Part shown: one piece after another, positions 15,914-23,048 of the stretch
How the letters are laid out: each line of letters begins with the position of its first letter
Position numbering within the stretch: the stretch's first letter is position 1
Source: Clostridia bacterium
Lineage (GTDB): Bacteria > Bacillota_E > SLMV01 > PUMD01
Assembly (NCBI GenBank): GCA_003563755.1
Contig: PWUB01000257.1
Location: forward strand, 1-23,048
Reading direction: 5' to 3'
Length of the DNA: 23,048 nt
Translations under genes and position numbers: made by a program
Notes under the pieces: model-generated
What the model was told of the DNA's origin: nothing
The model's input: the letters and a program-made list of their open reading frames with translations, nothing else
Database searches by the model: none

Positions 15914-16312
15914 TCACCAGACGTAAGCCATTACCTCGCCGCCCACAGTCTTCTGCCGGGCGTTTCTGTCCGTCATAATGCCCTGAGACGTGGACATGAT
16001 CGCCACTCCCAGTCCTCCCAAAACGCTCGGAACCTCGTCTCGTCCAACGTAGATGCGTAGGCCCGGCTTCGATATCCGCTTCAGTCCGCTGATGACCTGC
16101 TCACGGTTCGGACCGTACTTAAGGTAAATGCGCACAATACCTTGCTTGCCGTCATCGATCCAGCTCACACTGCGAACATACCCTTCCTCCCCGAGAATGT
16201 TGGCAATGGCCCACTTAACCTTGGAGCCAGGAATATCCACATGCTCCTGTCGCGCGGCACTGGCGTTTCTCACCCGCGTCAGCATGTCCGCGATGGGATC
16301 GGTCATGCTCAT
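15914..16312 (-). CDS. rpsH: 30S ribosomal protein S8
   Basis: A 132-residue uS8. It opens [20 protein letters not shown] and ends with [37 protein letters not shown], the conserved 16S-binding C-terminus. In E. coli, S8 represses the spc operon. The ATG at 16312 lies 9 nt after GGGAGG; a second ATG two codons later is also possible. Confidence 0.97.
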   Translation of the reverse strand: MSMTDPIADMLTRVRNASAARQEHVDIPGSKVKWAIANILGEEGYVRSVSWIDDGKQGIVRIYLKYGPNREQVISGLKRISKPGLRIYVGRDEVPSVLGGLGVAIMSTSQGIMTDRNARQKTVGGEVMAYVW

Positions 16313-16346
16313 GTATCAGTACCTCCCCTCGTGTGACTCAGAAAGC

Positions 16347-16532
16347 TCACCAGGACGCCTTCTTGACACCGGGAATCTCGCCCTTGTGTGCCAGTTCGCG
16401 CAGGCAGTGCCTGCAAAGCCCGAACTGCCTGATGAAACCCCGAGGGCGCCCGCATATTGAACAACGGTTACGCTTCCGGGTGGAGAACTTCGGCTCCTTC
16501 TTGTTCTTCTCGATCAGAGCCTTTCTGGCCAC
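16347..16532 (-). CDS. rpsN: 30S ribosomal protein S14, zinc-binding type (type Z)
   Basis: A 61-residue uS14 of the short zinc form, with C24, C27, C40 and C43 (RCSICGRP...GLCRHCLRE). It opens [18 protein letters not shown] and ends [11 protein letters not shown]. This length and motif separate it from the about 100-residue zinc-free paralogue that some Bacillota keep for zinc starvation. The start is GTG at 16532, 7 nt after AAAGGAGG; reading upstream adds only the binding-site codons. Confidence 0.97.
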   Translation of the reverse strand: MARKALIEKNKKEPKFSTRKRNRCSICGRPRGFIRQFGLCRHCLRELAHKGEIPGVKKASW

Positions 16533-16561
16533 AAATATGCCTCCTTTCAAAATCCCTTTGA

Positions 16562-17104
16562 TCAGCCGTCCCTCAACGGAAATCCCAGGTATTGGAGCAG
16601 ATGCCTCGCCTCTTCGTCGGTTTCGGCCGTGGTAACGATCGTTACATCCATACCCCGAACCGAGTCGATGTCATCGTAGTCAATCTCGGGGAACACCGTC
16701 TGCTCCCTCAGGCCCAGAGAGTAGTTCCCGCGACCATCGAAAGAGTTAGCGTTGAGTCCGCGGAAGTCGCGCACCCGCGGCAGTGCGACGTTGATCAGCC
16801 TCGACAGAAAGCTCCACATTCGCCCCCGCCGCAGCGTGACGCTGCAGCCGATCGCATCACCCTGCCGGATGCGGAAGGCCGACACCGACTGCCTGGCCCG
16901 GTTGACGATGGGACGCTGCCCCGTGATGGTGGCCATGTCCTTGACGGCAGAATCGAGGGCGTTGGGATTATCCCTGGCCTCACCGACCCCCATGTTCACG
17001 ACGATCTTGCGCACCCGGGGAACGGCCAGCGCGTTATCGTAGCCGAACTCCTTCATCATCTCCGGTACTGCTTCGCGTTCATAAATCTCCTGCAACGGAT
17101 CCAA
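16562..17104 (-). CDS. rplE: 50S ribosomal protein L5
   Basis: A 180-residue uL5, which binds 5S rRNA and P-site tRNA. Hallmarks are [15 protein letters not shown], the block [21 protein letters not shown] with the GCSVTLRR strand, and the end [19 protein letters not shown]. The preferred start is TTG at 17104 ([20 protein letters not shown]), 9 nt after GAGGGGG. Earlier in-frame positions give arginine-rich residues that overlap rplX. A TTG three codons later (17095) is an alternative. Confidence 0.95.
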   Translation of the reverse strand: MDPLQEIYEREAVPEMMKEFGYDNALAVPRVRKIVVNMGVGEARDNPNALDSAVKDMATITGQRPIVNRARQSVSAFRIRQGDAIGCSVTLRRGRMWSFLSRLINVALPRVRDFRGLNANSFDGRGNYSLGLREQTVFPEIDYDDIDSVRGMDVTIVTTAETDEEARHLLQYLGFPLRDG

Positions 17105-17118
17105 TTCCTCTCGCCCCC

Positions 17119-17448
17119 TCACCGGTCGATGTCCTCGCCGCATTTCTTGCAGGATCTCACCTTGCGCCCGTTCGCTAGCGCCCTGTTACCGGTGCGGGTG
17201 GGTTCCGAGCAGTTGCGGCAGATGAGCATGACGTTGGATGCATGAAGCGGCGCTGGCTGCTCAATTATACCGCCCTGCATCATCTCTCGGGTGGCGCGCT
17301 GGTGCTTCTTCACCATGTTGATTCCCTCAATGATGATCCTGTTTCTCCGGGGCAGCACCCTGAGAACTTCACCCCGTTTGCCTTTGTCCTTGCCGGCGAT
17401 AACCATAACGCGATCACCGGTCTTGAGTTTCATCCTGGGTGTGGCCAT
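17119..17448 (-). CDS. rplX: 50S ribosomal protein L24
   Basis: A 109-residue uL24, an assembly-initiator protein with an N-terminal KOW motif ([20 protein letters not shown]) and the block [31 protein letters not shown]. The C-terminus carries two CxxC pairs (C77/C80 and C100/C103), a probable zinc ribbon found in many but not all bacterial L24. The ATG lies 9 nt after GAGGGAGG. Confidence 0.97.
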   Translation of the reverse strand: MATPRMKLKTGDRVMVIAGKDKGKRGEVLRVLPRRNRIIIEGINMVKKHQRATREMMQGGIIEQPAPLHASNVMLICRNCSEPTRTGNRALANGRKVRSCKKCGEDIDR

Positions 17449-17487
17449 CCTCGACAGCCTCCCTCCTACAACAGGTTGCCCGGACCC

Positions 17488-17856
17488 CTACAGCACCTCG
17501 GGTGCAAGGGAGATGATACGGGTGAACTGCTTCTCTCTCAGCTCGCGGGCGATGGGTCCGAAGATGCGGGTGCCCTGGGGCTCGCTCGCGTCTCTCAGGA
17601 TGACGGCGGCATTCTCGTCAAAACGAATCATCGAACCGTCGGGCCTCCTGATGGGAGCCCTGGTGCGAACGATGACCGCACGTACTATCTCGCCCTTCTT
17701 GACCATCGATCCCGGTGTGGACTCCTTGACCGACGCCACGATGATATCTCCCACCCCGGCGTAGCGCCTGCCGCTGCTTCCGAGAACCCTGATCACCCCG
17801 ATCTCCCTCGCACCCGTATTGTCAGCCACCTTCAACCGTGACTCAGCCTGAATCAT
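17488..17856 (-). CDS. rplN: 50S ribosomal protein L14
   Basis: A 122-residue uL14 beta-barrel protein at the subunit interface. It opens [19 protein letters not shown], contains the block [15 protein letters not shown] and [17 protein letters not shown], and ends [27 protein letters not shown]. The length is the family norm. It starts the spc group, 32 nt after rpsQ, with AAGGAGG 7 nt before the ATG. Confidence 0.98.
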   Translation of the reverse strand: MIQAESRLKVADNTGAREIGVIRVLGSSGRRYAGVGDIIVASVKESTPGSMVKKGEIVRAVIVRTRAPIRRPDGSMIRFDENAAVILRDASEPQGTRIFGPIARELREKQFTRIISLAPEVL

Positions 17857-17888
17857 CGTGCTTCCTCCTTAGCAGCCGTGCCCCGCAA

Positions 17889-18155
17889 TCACTCGGCCCG
17901 TCTGAGTATCTCCCGCACTCTCCACCGTTTCCGCTTGGACAGAGGGCGCGTCTGAACGAGGACGACGAGGTCGCCCACCCTGCATTCGTTGCTCTCATCA
18001 TGGGCCATGAATTTCCGGGTCCTGCGGATCCGCCTTGAGTAGAGCGGGTGGCGCTGTCGGTTCTCAACCTCGACGACAACGGTTTTGTCCATCTTATCGC
18101 TTACTACCACTCCCTGGCGGAATCTCGGATTTCCGCGACCGTCGTCTTGGGTCAT
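17889..18155 (-). CDS. rpsQ: 30S ribosomal protein S17
   Basis: An 88-residue uS17, an OB-fold early 30S assembly protein. Family blocks are [36 protein letters not shown] and [23 protein letters not shown]. The ATG at 18155 lies 6 nt after GGGGAGG; the frame stays open upstream, with another ATG two codons earlier at 18161, too near the binding site. Confidence 0.97.
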   Translation of the reverse strand: MTQDDGRGNPRFRQGVVVSDKMDKTVVVEVENRQRHPLYSRRIRRTRKFMAHDESNECRVGDLVVLVQTRPLSKRKRWRVREILRRAE

Positions 18156-18168
18156 CAACATCCTCCCC

Positions 18169-18375
18169 TCATCTGGGAACCTCGCGGGCCAGCTCCCGTT
18201 CCCGCTCAACCGTCCGGAAACGGGCGATGTCTCGCTTGACCTGCCTTATACGCATAGGGTTCTCCAACTGCCCGGTCGCACTCTGAAAGCGGAGATTGAA
18301 CAGCTCTTCTTTCAGGTCACGCACCCTGCGCTCGATCTCCTCGTCGCTCATCTCCCGGATATCCTCAGCCTTCAC
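18169..18375 (-). CDS. rpmC: 50S ribosomal protein L29
   Basis: A 68-residue uL29 formed of two helices at the peptide exit. The sequence runs [20 protein letters not shown], then [38 protein letters not shown]. The start is GTG at 18375, inside the rplP 3' end (11-nt overlap), with a loose AAGGCGGTGG binding site, so translation probably depends on coupling to rplP. Confidence 0.96.
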   Translation of the reverse strand: MKAEDIREMSDEEIERRVRDLKEELFNLRFQSATGQLENPMRIRQVKRDIARFRTVERERELAREVPR

Positions 18376-18793
18376 TCTCACCACCGCCTTCGCGCTTGAT
18401 GAACCGCGCCTTGACAGGCAGCTTGTGTGCGGCCAGCCGCATAGCTTCCTTGGCCATCGGCTCGGGAACACCGGACAGCTCGAACATGATCCTGCCCGGC
18501 CGAACTACGGCAACCCAGTACTCGGGAGCTCCCTTACCCTTACCCATTCTCGTCTCCGCAGGCTTCTTGGTAACCGGCTTGTCGGGGAAGATCTTGACCC
18601 AGACCTTTCCGCCACGGCGAATGTGACGCGTCATCGCAACTCGGGCAGCCTCTATCTGGCGATCGGTCACCCATCCAGGCTCAAGAGCCTGCAGCCCGTA
18701 CTCACCGTAGATGACGTCCGAACCACGCCGGGCCTTACCCTTCATGCGGCCGCGATGCTGCCGGCGGTATTTGACTCTTCTAGGCATCAGCAT
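18365..18793 (-). CDS. rplP: 50S ribosomal protein L16
   Basis: A 142-residue uL16, which shapes the A-site tRNA elbow pocket. It opens [21 protein letters not shown] and contains [56 protein letters not shown] and [16 protein letters not shown]. The ATG at 18793 lies 9 nt after GAGGGGG and overlaps the rpsC end by 14 nt. The next in-frame ATG (18787) is an alternative. Confidence 0.97.
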   Translation of the reverse strand: MLMPRRVKYRRQHRGRMKGKARRGSDVIYGEYGLQALEPGWVTDRQIEAARVAMTRHIRRGGKVWVKIFPDKPVTKKPAETRMGKGKGAPEYWVAVVRPGRIMFELSGVPEPMAKEAMRLAAHKLPVKARFIKREGGGESEG

Positions 18794-19454
18794 CAGATGC
18801 AGCCCCCTCGTTCTCATCATCGACCTCGGGCAAAACGTCTCCATGATAGATCCACGTCTTGACACCGATGGTCCCGTAGGTGGTGTTCGCCTCGGCGAAA
18901 CCGTAGTCTATGTCCGCCCGGAGAGTGTGCAGCGGCACCGAACCTTCCGCCTGCCACTCTCTCCTCGCCATCTCGGCACCACCCAGGCGACCCGCCACCA
19001 TGATCTTGCATCCCTCGGCTCCCTCGCGCATGGCACGCTGCAGGGCCTGCCTCATGGCGCGCCGGAAAGACACGCGTCTCTCCAGCTGCTCGGCGACACC
19101 CTCAGCCACCAGCTGGGCGTCCACGTCGGGCTTGTTGACCTCCACGATCCTGATGTTCATCCGGTTGCCTGTCTGCTCCTCGAGATCTCGGCGCAGACCC
19201 TCCACCAGCGAACCGCCGCGGCCTATGACCATACCGGGCCTGGCAGCGTGGACCGTGATCTTGACCTGGGCAGCCGCCCGTTCTATCTCGATGCGCGGTA
19301 TTCCCGCGTCGTACATGTTACCCTTTATGTGTCGGCGAATCTGGTAATCCTCGTGCACCAGCTCAGGGAACCGGTCCTTGTCGGCAAACCACCGGGAATC
19401 CCAGTCCCTTATGACTCCCAATCGAAAGCCCTTCGGGTGTGTCTTCTGACCCAA
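18780..19454 (-). CDS. rpsC: 30S ribosomal protein S3
   Basis: A 224-residue uS3. The N-terminal KH domain includes [17 protein letters not shown] (GRGG at 78-81); the C-terminal domain includes [21 protein letters not shown] and [19 protein letters not shown]. It ends in an acidic tail ([15 protein letters not shown]). S3 lines the mRNA entry channel. The start is TTG at 19454 ([13 protein letters not shown]), 7 nt after GAGGAGG, which overlaps the rplV stop. Confidence 0.97.
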   Translation of the reverse strand: MGQKTHPKGFRLGVIRDWDSRWFADKDRFPELVHEDYQIRRHIKGNMYDAGIPRIEIERAAAQVKITVHAARPGMVIGRGGSLVEGLRRDLEEQTGNRMNIRIVEVNKPDVDAQLVAEGVAEQLERRVSFRRAMRQALQRAMREGAEGCKIMVAGRLGGAEMARREWQAEGSVPLHTLRADIDYGFAEANTTYGTIGVKTWIYHGDVLPEVDDENEGAASDADA

Positions 19455-19456
19455 AC

Positions 19457-19804
19457 CTACACCTCCTCTCTTTCGGCAACTACTATATCAATGTGACTCG
19501 TACGCTTGTGTATCGGAGCCGCAATACCCCGTGCCCTCGGCCTCCACCTCTTGAGAGTGGTACCCTCGTTCACGTGCGCCTCCGCCACGTACAGTCCGTC
19601 CTCGTCCATATCAAAGTTGTTCACCGCGTTGGCCACGGCGGAGTTAAGAACCTTCTCGATGATCGCACCTGCGCGGCGGGGCGTGTGGCGTAAAATCGCC
19701 ACCGCCTCCTCCAGGGGCTTACCGCGAATGAGATCAATCACGGCCCGTGCCTTCCGGGGAGCGATCCTAGTGTGTCGGGTTGATGCCCTCGCCCTCTGCT
19801 CCAT
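19457..19804 (-). CDS. rplV: 50S ribosomal protein L22
   Basis: A 115-residue uL22. Blocks are [22 protein letters not shown] and [21 protein letters not shown]. The long beta-hairpin (about 80-104) that reaches the exit-tunnel constriction reads [22 protein letters not shown]. The usual arginine after RARG (E. coli R92) is isoleucine I94 here. The ATG follows GAGGAGG by 10 nt. Confidence 0.97.
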   Translation of the reverse strand: MEQRARASTRHTRIAPRKARAVIDLIRGKPLEEAVAILRHTPRRAGAIIEKVLNSAVANAVNNFDMDEDGLYVAEAHVNEGTTLKRWRPRARGIAAPIHKRTSHIDIVVAEREEV

Positions 19805-19834
19805 TGACCCTCAACCTCCTCAATCTGCCGCGGC

Positions 19835-20119
19835 CTAGTGAACCCGGACCGTACGTTCCGAACGGTGGCTGTGTCCACGGAACGTCCTGGTGGTGGCGAA
19901 CTCACCCAGCTTGTGTCCCACCATGTCCTCTATGATGTAGACGGGCACATGCCGCCGCCCATCGTGTACGGCTATGGTGTGCCCCACCATCTCCGGCACG
20001 ATCGTGCAGTCCCTGGACCAGGTACGAACGACCCTCTTTTCGCCCTTGTCGTCCATTTCCCTTATCCGCCGCAGCAGCCTTTCATCAACATGCGGGCCCT
20101 TCTTCAGCGACCTACCCAT
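19835..20119 (-). CDS. rpsS: 30S ribosomal protein S19
   Basis: A 94-residue uS19 on the 30S head. It opens [19 protein letters not shown] and contains [28 protein letters not shown] and [17 protein letters not shown]. Its only Shine-Dalgarno sequence (AGGAGG) forms the last codons and stop of rplB, about 12 nt before the ATG, and is complementary to CCTCC directly before the ATG (see the hairpin entry). Expression is probably coupled to rplB. Confidence 0.97.
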   Translation of the reverse strand: MGRSLKKGPHVDERLLRRIREMDDKGEKRVVRTWSRDCTIVPEMVGHTIAVHDGRRHVPVYIIEDMVGHKLGEFATTRTFRGHSHRSERTVRVH

Positions 20120-20136
20120 GGAGGATGATCACCTCC
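20120..20136 (-). promoter_or_regulatory. hairpin pairing the rpsS Shine-Dalgarno sequence
   Basis: The minus strand reads GGAGG-TGATCAT-CCTCC directly before the rpsS ATG. The left arm is the rpsS Shine-Dalgarno sequence and part of the last rplB codons; the rplB stop TGA lies in the loop. A ribosome ending rplB would melt the stem. This is inferred from sequence only; a 5-bp stem is modest but all G-C/A-T and perfect. Confidence 0.45.
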
Positions 20137-20965
20137 TCTTCTTACGCCGGTGACGCACGATGTACTTGTCAGAATACTTCTTGCGCTTGCGGGTCTTCTT
20201 ACCCTGGGCAGGTTTGCCCCAGGGGGTAACCGGATGCCGGCCGATGGGAGATCGACCCTCGCCGCCGCCGTGCGGATGATCTGCAGGGTTCATGGCCACG
20301 CCGCGAACGCTCGGGCGCCGACCCCGGTGGCGGCTCTTGCCCGCCTTACCTTTGAGCTGATTCTCATGTTCGACATTGCCAACCTGGCCGATGGTGGCAC
20401 GGCAGTCTACCGGGAGGAGACGGACCTCCCCCGATGGCATGCGAACGTGGGCGCGATCACCTTCCTTCGCCTGCAGCACCACACTGGCTCCCGCGGCACG
20501 ACCCAGCTGGCCCCCGCGCCCCGGCTTCAGCTCCACATTGTGGATAGCCGTCCCATTGGGAATATTGCGAAGGGGCAGGGCATTGCCCGGACGTATATCG
20601 GCCTCCGGACCCGACTCAACCTCATCCCCCGGACGCAGACCCGCGGGTGCCAGGATATACGCCTTCTCGCCGTCCGCGTACTGAAGCAGGGCGATGTTGG
20701 CGCTCCGGTTCGGATCGTATTCCAGGCGAACCACCCGCGCCGGCACTCCATCCTTCTTGCGGTGAAAGTCGATGATGCGATATCGACGCTTGCTGCCTCC
20801 ACCGCGATGCCTGACGGTCATCCGACCGCGGTTGTTGCGCCCGCCGCTCTTATTCATCTTTCCGGCGAGCAGGGAACGCTCCGGCCCCTCGTTGCTGACC
20901 TCGGGCCGATTCAGGGCCGCATGACGCTGTCCCGCTGATGTGGGCTTGTATTTTTTGATCGGCAA
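20129..20965 (-). CDS. rplB: 50S ribosomal protein L2
   Basis: A 278-residue uL2, needed for subunit joining and peptidyl-transferase-centre structure. Blocks include [51 protein letters not shown], and near the C-terminus [20 protein letters not shown] (HPHGGGEG at 230-237, containing the conserved functional histidine). The start is TTG at 20965 ([12 protein letters not shown]), 8 nt after GGAGG. A GTG three codons earlier touches the binding site and is unlikely. Confidence 0.97.
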   Translation of the reverse strand: MPIKKYKPTSAGQRHAALNRPEVSNEGPERSLLAGKMNKSGGRNNRGRMTVRHRGGGSKRRYRIIDFHRKKDGVPARVVRLEYDPNRSANIALLQYADGEKAYILAPAGLRPGDEVESGPEADIRPGNALPLRNIPNGTAIHNVELKPGRGGQLGRAAGASVVLQAKEGDRAHVRMPSGEVRLLPVDCRATIGQVGNVEHENQLKGKAGKSRHRGRRPSVRGVAMNPADHPHGGGEGRSPIGRHPVTPWGKPAQGKKTRKRKKYSDKYIVRHRRKKRR

Positions 20966-20983
20966 CCTAATCACCTCCAGCCC

Positions 20984-21277
20984 TTACATCATGCCGTCGA
21001 AGAAGTCGATTTCGTCACCTGCGACCAGCTTGACGATGGCCTTCTTCCATTCCGGTGTGGGCCCCTGGAAGACTCCCATGCGGCGCATCTTGCCGGGAAC
21101 CCTCATGGTGTTGACCTTATCCACCCTCACGCGGAACAGCTCTTCAACGGCCTGCCTGATCTGAAACTTGTTGGCACGACGATCGACCTCGAACGTGTAC
21201 TTGCCTTCCTCCGTGTCCAGGAGCGTCCTCTCGGTTACGACCGGGCGTTTGATTATGTCTCTCGGATCCAGGGCCAT
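20984..21277 (-). CDS. rplW: 50S ribosomal protein L23
   Basis: A 97-residue uL23, the exit-site protein that docks signal recognition particle and trigger factor. Blocks are [42 protein letters not shown] and [14 protein letters not shown]. The ATG overlaps the rplD stop by one base (TGATG), with GAGGGGG about 10 nt upstream. Confidence 0.97.
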   Translation of the reverse strand: MALDPRDIIKRPVVTERTLLDTEEGKYTFEVDRRANKFQIRQAVEELFRVRVDKVNTMRVPGKMRRMGVFQGPTPEWKKAIVKLVAGDEIDFFDGMM

Positions 21278-21903
21278 CAGCCCAGCACCCCCTCGATCAC
21301 CGATACTGCGTCAGCAACCACTACCATGTGATCGCTGTTGAGGACCTCGTAGGTGGTGAGATCCTGCGCCCGAGTTACGCTGACACCGGGGATGTTCCGC
21401 GCCGAGCGGTAGACCACATCGTCGCGGTCCGGGGTGACTATCAGGACCTTTTTGCCCTCCAGATCCAGAGCCTTCAGCATGGCGACGATATCTTTGGTCC
21501 TGGGCTCGGGCAGGTCGATGGCGTCAACGAAGGTGACAGTCTCTTCGCTGCAACCCGCCGAGAGCGCCGACCTCAGAGCGCTTCGCCGAGCCTTCTTGTT
21601 CATGGATTTGCGCCAATCCCGGGGCTTGGGGCCGAAGGTCACGCCGCCGCCCCTCCAGATAGGCGAACGTATGCTCCCGTGTCGGGCACGGCCCAGGCCC
21701 TTCTGTCTCCACGGCTTACGGCCGCCGCCCCTCACCTCGGCGCGACCCTTGGTGGAAGCGGTCCCGGTCCGCTGATTCGCCAGGTAAGTTACCACCGCCT
21801 GGTGCAAAAGCACCTCGTTGATCTCAGCTTCCCAGATCTCGGAACTGATGTTCAGCTCGCCCACTTCTTCGCCCTGTCGGTTCAGCACATTCACTGTCGG
21901 CAC
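21277..21903 (-). CDS. rplD: 50S ribosomal protein L4
   Basis: A 208-residue uL4. The extended loop that reaches the exit tunnel reads [20 protein letters not shown] (61-80), followed by [18 protein letters not shown]70 replaces the threonine found in E. coli (T65). In gamma-proteobacteria L4 represses the S10 operon; no evidence for that here. The start is GTG at 21903 ([16 protein letters not shown]), 7 nt after AAGGGGGG. The ten-codon upstream extension does not resemble L4. Confidence 0.96.
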   Translation of the reverse strand: MPTVNVLNRQGEEVGELNISSEIWEAEINEVLLHQAVVTYLANQRTGTASTKGRAEVRGGGRKPWRQKGLGRARHGSIRSPIWRGGGVTFGPKPRDWRKSMNKKARRSALRSALSAGCSEETVTFVDAIDLPEPRTKDIVAMLKALDLEGKKVLIVTPDRDDVVYRSARNIPGVSVTRAQDLTTYEVLNSDHMVVVADAVSVIEGVLG

Positions 21904-21929
21904 AATCTCGCCCCCCTTCCTCGTTTGCT

Positions 21930-22556
21930 TCACTGAATCTCGATCTGCAGGACGCTGCCCTTGGGACCGGGCACCGCGCCCCTGATCAGAATTAGCTGCC
22001 GTTCCGGGTCAACCTGGACTACCTCCAGGCCCCGAACAGTAACCTTGTCTCCGCCCATGCGGCCCGGGAGCTTCCGGCCCGGGAACACCCGCGACGGCGA
22101 GGCGCTCGCTCCGTGGGACCCAGGCCCACGGTGGTAACGCGAACCGTGAGACATGGGTCCACGGCTGAAACCGTGCCTCTTGATGGCCCCGGCGAAGCCC
22201 TTCCCCCGGGAGACCCCTCTGACCTTCACGCGGTCACCGGGGGAGAACATCTCGGCGCCCAGCTCCTCGCCGACCTCGGCGCCGTTCCAGTCGCCGTTGT
22301 CATTGCGAAACTCCTGCAGATACTTCCGCGGCTCAACCCCGGCGCGGTCGAAATGACCCCGCTCTGGCTTCGAGAGCTTTCGGGCGGGTGCTTTCTCGAA
22401 ACCGACCTGGACGGCGTCGTAGCCGTCGGTCTCCTCGGTCTTTATCTGCACCACAACACACGAATCTGCCTTGATGACAGTGACAGGTATGACCTGACCC
22501 TCATCATCAAACACCTGGGTCATCCCCAGTTTCTTTCCCAGCATACCCTTGCCCAT
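21930..22556 (-). CDS. rplC: 50S ribosomal protein L3
   Basis: A 208-residue uL3, an early 50S assembly protein. It opens GMLGKKLGMTQVFDDEGQVIPVTVI. The central extension approaching the peptidyl-transferase centre contains RGKGFAGAIKRHGFSRGPMSHGSRYHRGPGS and SPSRVFPGRKLPGRMGG. Two adjacent ATG codons are present; 22556 is 7 nt from AGGAGG and preferred over 22559 (4 nt). Confidence 0.97.
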   Translation of the reverse strand: MGKGMLGKKLGMTQVFDDEGQVIPVTVIKADSCVVVQIKTEETDGYDAVQVGFEKAPARKLSKPERGHFDRAGVEPRKYLQEFRNDNGDWNGAEVGEELGAEMFSPGDRVKVRGVSRGKGFAGAIKRHGFSRGPMSHGSRYHRGPGSHGASASPSRVFPGRKLPGRMGGDKVTVRGLEVVQVDPERQLILIRGAVPGPKGSVLQIEIQ

Positions 22557-22582
22557 CATCGCACCTCCTATCGGTCGAGCTT

Positions 22583-22891
22583 CTACAACTTGATCTCGAT
22601 GTCCACACCCGAAGGCAGATCAAGACGCATCAGGGCATCGACCGTCTGAGGCGTGGGGTCCAGGATATCTATGAGGCGCTTGTGAGTACGCATTTCAAAC
22701 TGCTCACGAAGATCCTTTTCCCCGATCGGGGCTTTCAGCACCGTATACACCGAGCGCTCAGTGGGCAGCGGGACCGGACCGGACACCCGGGCGCCCGTAC
22801 GGGACGCCGTACCAACGATCTGGTCGGCCGACTGATCGAGGATTTCGTGATCAAAAGCCCTCAGGCGGATTCTTATCTTCTGTCCAGCCAT
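22583..22891 (-). CDS. rpsJ: 30S ribosomal protein S10
   Basis: A 102-residue uS10 (also NusE, a transcription antitermination factor). It opens [21 protein letters not shown] and contains [20 protein letters not shown], the exposed loop [15 protein letters not shown], and [12 protein letters not shown]. The ATG follows a GGGAGGG site. It starts 36 nt after tuf with no promoter or terminator visible, so it appears to be read through from the str operon. Confidence 0.98.
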   Translation of the reverse strand: MAGQKIRIRLRAFDHEILDQSADQIVGTASRTGARVSGPVPLPTERSVYTVLKAPIGEKDLREQFEMRTHKRLIDILDPTPQTVDALMRLDLPSGVDIEIKL

Positions 22892-22927
22892 CTGCGTCCC
22901 TCCCTTTCTTTGAAACAGTCAGTTTGA

Positions 22928-23048
22928 TCACTCGATGATGGATGTGACGACGCCGGCGCCCACGGTCCTTCCGCCCTCACGAATGGCGAAGCGCACGCCC
23001 TCCTCGATGGCTATCGGGGTGATCAGGTTCACGCGCATCTGGACGTTG
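22928..23048 (-). CDS. tuf: elongation factor Tu, C-terminal end (partial)
   Basis: Only the last 39 residues lie in the window: [20 protein letters not shown], then [19 protein letters not shown] and stop TGA. This is the near-invariant end of domain 3 of EF-Tu, which delivers aminoacyl-tRNA to the ribosome. The rest lies beyond the right edge. Its position directly before rpsJ is the str-S10 junction common in Bacillota. Confidence 0.97.
   Translation of the reverse strand, partial: NVQMRVNLITPIAIEEGVRFAIREGGRTVGAGVVTSIIE

Noticed and set aside
18711..19496. Plus-strand open frame of about 261 codons opposite rpsC
   Set aside because: Antisense shadow of rpsC/rplP/rplV; no ribosome binding site or family resemblance.
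20150..20938. Plus-strand open frame of about 262 codons opposite rplB
   Set aside because: Antisense shadow; composition follows the complement of the rplB codons, no domain seen.
1..23048. Mobile element, CRISPR array, tRNA or horizontally acquired island
   Set aside because: No direct-repeat array, terminal inverted repeats, transposase, integrase or tRNA-like cloverleaf was seen; gene order and codon style are uniform across the window.

Overview
The window is a chromosomal segment of a GC-rich bacterium. It is almost certainly a member of Bacillota in the broad Clostridia / Moorella-Desulfotomaculum-like assemblage. Four things point there: the gene order tuf-S10-spc-alpha-ecfA1-ecfA2-ecfT-truA-rplM-rpsI followed by a cwlD-type spore-cortex amidase; strong AGGAGG ribosome binding sites; a short zinc-type S14; and an L14e-like KOW protein between map and infA. 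The class is an inference from synteny and protein style. No genus is claimed.

Right to left on the minus strand: the 3' end of tuf (EF-Tu) is followed by the complete S10 group (rpsJ, rplC, rplD, rplW, rplB, rpsS, rplV, rpsC, rplP, rpmC, rpsQ), the spc group (rplN, rplX, rplE, rpsN, rpsH, rplF, rplR, rpsE, rplO, secY, adk, map, a KOW-domain gene, infA, rpmJ) and the alpha group (rpsM, rpsK, rpsD, rpoA, rplQ). Next come the energizing module of an ECF vitamin/metal transporter (ecfA1, ecfA2, ecfT) and truA. All gaps from tuf to truA are about 50 nt or less and many genes overlap, so this looks like one transcription unit of more than 18 kb whose main promoter lies outside the window. The usual L30 gene (rpmD) is absent from between rpsE and rplO.

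A near-consensus sigma-A promoter in the gap after truA drives rplM-rpsI. That pair runs convergently into cwlD, the only plus-strand gene, with a 16-nt intergenic hairpin. Divergent from cwlD, an extended -10 promoter drives a second minus-strand operon: a fused MEMO-like/AMMECR1 protein (AmmeMemoRadiSam B+A), its radical SAM partner, and the 5' end of a carbamoyltransferase gene (argF-like) cut by the window edge.

The window is mostly a conserved housekeeping superoperon. The points most worth a second look are the AmmeMemoRadiSam module of unknown function coupled to argF, the missing rpmD, the bacterial L14e-like KOW protein, a hairpin that pairs the rpsS Shine-Dalgarno sequence, substitutions in both the L4 and L22 exit-tunnel loops, and the very high use of TTG/GTG starts (16 of 41 visible starts). 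I found no tRNA, rRNA, CRISPR, insertion sequence or phage sequence, and no stretch over 300 bases lacks a gene.
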